From the NCBI GenBank assembly GCA_947490035.1, contig CANLGS010000373.1:1-5178 (forward strand): a stretch of DNA of 5,178 bases. Direction: 5' to 3'. The notes under the pieces are model-generated. The model was not told where the DNA came from, made no database searches, and saw nothing but the letters and a program-made list of their open reading frames with translations. Shown here piece after piece: positions 3,446-5,178 of this stretch. Positions within the stretch are counted from its first letter, which is position 1. Each line of letters starts with the position of its first letter. This DNA comes from Gemmataceae bacterium (GTDB lineage: Bacteria; Planctomycetota; Planctomycetia; Gemmatales; Gemmataceae). The position numbers were made by a program, and so were the translations under genes.

Positions 3446-5178
3446 ATGGCGAACCTCACACAGGCCGAGATTCACGCGCACCTCGCGGCGCTGGCGATCC
3501 CGCCCGGCGGGTTGGGCGAACTCCAGCACCTCGCCGAGCAGTTGTGCTTGGTCCAGCAGACGCTCAAGCCGGTCGCGGCCCCGCGGCGGCTGGTGGTGTT
3601 CGCGGCCGACCACGGGCCGGACGCCGAGAGCGCCATCGGGGCCGCCATCCACCACGCCGCCGACGGCGGCTCCGCGACCGCCGTCCTCGCGAAGACCACG
3701 CACACCGACTTCGTGCTGGTCGATGTCGGGTCGCGCGCCGACGCGCTGTCGGAGTCGGTGCGCTACCGCTCGCGCAAGGTGCGCCCCGGCTCGCGCGACT
3801 TCAACCACCAGCCCTCGCTGACGGCCGACGAGTTCCGCGCCGCGTTCATCGTCGGTCAGAGCGAAGCGGAACAAGCACGCGACGACGGCATGAAGTTAGT
3901 GGCCGCCGACGCGCTCGGCGCCGAGAGCGCGATTGCCGCGGCGCGCGTGCTGGCGCTGAACGAGCGGTCCGACGACCCCATCAGCGCGTTCGCGGCGGTG
4001 GGCGGAACGGACGTGGCGGCCGTCGCCGGGTTCATCGCGAAGGCGGTCGAACTCGGCCTCACGGTGCTGGTCGATGGCGAGGTCGCGCTCGCCGGGTTGT
4101 ACGTCGCGGAGCGCCTGTACCCCGGCACTGAGGCGAAGGCGGTGGAGCGGCGTGTCGGCCGCGCCCCGGCCGCGCTGCCGTCGGCGAAGGGCGTGAGTCC
4201 CCCGCCCGCGTCCGAAGGTCTGGGCGCGCTGCTCGCGTTCCCGCTGATCGACGCGGCGGCGGCCGTCGTGGCGCAAGCGGCGAAGCTCGGCGCGGCCGAA
4301 CGCGAGGCGGCGCGGGCCAGACCGGGGCGCAAGGTCGCGGTGTTCACCGGCAGCTTCGACCCGCCCACCATCTACCACCGGCGCGCCGCGATGGCCCTCC
4401 GCGGGCACGGGTTCGACGAGGTCATCGTCCGCCCGGCCGGGCCGCGGTACGACAGCCCGGAGATCGAACACGCCAAGCCCATCCACCGCGCGGTGATGGC
4501 CGACCTCGCGTTCCGCGACCTGCCCGGCGTGACCGTCGATCTGTCCGACCTCGACGACGCCGTGTTCACCCCGCACTACTCGTTCGACGACCTGCTCGCG
4601 ACCCGCGGCGAGGTGTGGCACGTCGTCCCGGCGGAGTTCGTCACCGGCGGGCGTGCTGGCGAGTCCGCCATTCACACGAAATGGGAACTGGGCGGGGACG
4701 CGTGGACCAACTGCCGGTTCGCCGTGCTGCACCCGTCGTCCGCGCCGCCGGACCCGGCCGACCTGCCGCCGACGTGCCAACTGATCGCGTCCGACGGGCG
4801 CGTTTCCACCGACGACATCCGGCTCCGCGTGTTCCAGGGCGGCAAGTCGAAACCGGACGTGAGCGACGCCGTGGAGGAGTACATCCGCCGGTACAAGTTG
4901 TTCACCGGCATGTCCGCGCCGCGCGAGACACGCGTGCGCCTCACCGACCTGCGGTTGAAGATCGTGCCCGCCGACAAAAGCGAGAAGGCGCTGAGGTTCG
5001 CGGAGCCGTTCCGCAAGTACGAATCGAGCGACCCGACGCACGTCCTGGTACTGGGCGGCGACGGCACGATGCTGCAAGCGATCCGCGACCACTGGCGGCT
5101 GCGGCTCCCGTTCCTGGGCCTGAACGCGGGCACGCTCGGCTTCCTGATGAACGAGTCGCTGCCGCCCGACCTCGAAGG
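3446..5178 (+). CDS. CobT-like / NadD-like / NAD kinase three-domain fusion, 3' end outside window
   Basis: The frame is open from ATG 3446 to the window end: 577 codons plus two bases, no stop. Residues 1 to about 285 resemble CobT, which transfers phosphoribose from NaMN to dimethylbenzimidazole in cobalamin assembly: PPGGLGELQHLA (19-30), VVFAADHG (50-57), GGTD (186-189), VLVDG (207-211), and EGLGALLAFPL around E257, the place of the family's catalytic glutamate. It is shorter than usual CobT (about 350 aa) and lacks the GEMGIGNTT motif, having ALGAES near 156-161. Residues 296-488 resemble NadD, which adenylylates NaMN: GSFDPP (302-307), T308-I-Y-H311 in place of HxGH, HYSFDDL, STDDIR (454-459), and EEYIRRYKLF (477-486), a typical NadD end. 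From about 489 comes the start of NAD kinase, which phosphorylates NAD: LGGDGTML (536-543) and GLNAGTLGFL (558-567). The ATG has no strong ribosome binding site. The internal M489 has no close ribosome binding site and no stop before it, so a fusion is favoured over separate genes. Cytoplasmic. Confidence 0.88.
   Translation, partial: MANLTQAEIHAHLAALAIPPGGLGELQHLAEQLCLVQQTLKPVAAPRRLVVFAADHGPDAESAIGAAIHHAADGGSATAVLAKTTHTDFVLVDVGSRADALSESVRYRSRKVRPGSRDFNHQPSLTADEFRAAFIVGQSEAEQARDDGMKLVAADALGAESAIAAARVLALNERSDDPISAFAAVGGTDVAAVAGFIAKAVELGLTVLVDGEVALAGLYVAERLYPGTEAKAVERRVGRAPAALPSAKGVSPPPASEGLGALLAFPLIDAAAAVVAQAAKLGAAEREAARARPGRKVAVFTGSFDPPTIYHRRAAMALRGHGFDEVIVRPAGPRYDSPEIEHAKPIHRAVMADLAFRDLPGVTVDLSDLDDAVFTPHYSFDDLLATRGEVWHVVPAEFVTGGRAGESAIHTKWELGGDAWTNCRFAVLHPSSAPPDPADLPPTCQLIASDGRVSTDDIRLRVFQGGKSKPDVSDAVEEYIRRYKLFTGMSAPRETRVRLTDLRLKIVPADKSEKALRFAEPFRKYESSDPTHVLVLGGDGTMLQAIRDHWRLRLPFLGLNAGTLGFLMNESLPPDLE

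Noticed and set aside
3358..4131. Plus-strand open frame overlapping the start of the fusion gene
   Set aside because: Its translation is an Arg-rich shadow in another frame. The frame from 3446 carries the CobT signatures.
3896..5092. Long open frame on the minus strand (398 codons)
   Set aside because: It is Arg/His-rich with no recognisable motif, and lies opposite the CobT/NadD/NAD kinase frame, which has clear family motifs. It is a GC-rich shadow.
4910..5178. NAD kinase as a separate gene starting at the internal ATG 4910
   Set aside because: The preceding NadD-like frame runs into it without a stop, and no ribosome binding site lies close upstream (the nearest GGAGG is about 35 bases away).

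Overview
The window is a GC-rich stretch of bacterial chromosome. It looks like a planctomycete of the Gemmata type. That is an inference from three things: the base composition, the style of the proteins (a Pro/Gly-rich secreted protein and a small membrane protein of a kind typical of the group), and the large perfect inverted repeats at nearly every gene boundary. No rRNA, tRNA, CRISPR array or transposase gene was seen.

Layout, left to right. Bases 1-160 are simple repeats: an 8-bp tandem array, then a CT-rich 16-bp array of opposite polarity. They sit just past the stop of a minus-strand gene (895 to 173) for a secreted Pro/Gly-rich protein with a signal peptide. A perfect 31-bp inverted repeat (1044-1128) follows. 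It lies 5 bp past the stop of a minus-strand YycJ/WalJ-type metallo-beta-lactamase-fold hydrolase (2066 to 1134). The 342-bp gap at 2067-2408 holds a third, unrelated inverted repeat with perfect 41-bp arms, and then a plus-strand single-domain response regulator (2409-2828). A GC-rich hairpin (2835-2863) separates this from a convergent small three-helix membrane protein (3328 to 2882). That gene is divergent from the last one across a 117-bp gap, which carries a palindrome that could act as a symmetrical two-way promoter.

The most striking gene starts at 3446 on the plus strand and runs off the window end, open for 577 codons. It has no stop in the window, so a simple ORF scan easily misses it. 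Its translation reads in order as a CobT-like domain (nicotinate-nucleotide:dimethylbenzimidazole phosphoribosyltransferase), a NadD-like nicotinate-nucleotide adenylyltransferase domain, and the start of an NAD kinase with GGDGT and GLNAGTLGFL motifs. CobT and NadD both use nicotinate mononucleotide (NaMN), and NAD kinase makes NADP further down the same route. The fusion therefore joins one branch of cobalamin assembly to NAD(P) synthesis in a single chain. The CobT-like part is shortened and has lost the GIGNTT-type motif, and the NadD-like part has a changed nucleotidyl-transfer motif. One or both may have been repurposed.

Apart from this fusion the genes do not form an obvious pathway. 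Strands alternate, and each gene is separated from the next by a repeat or hairpin. They look like separate transcription units rather than an operon.
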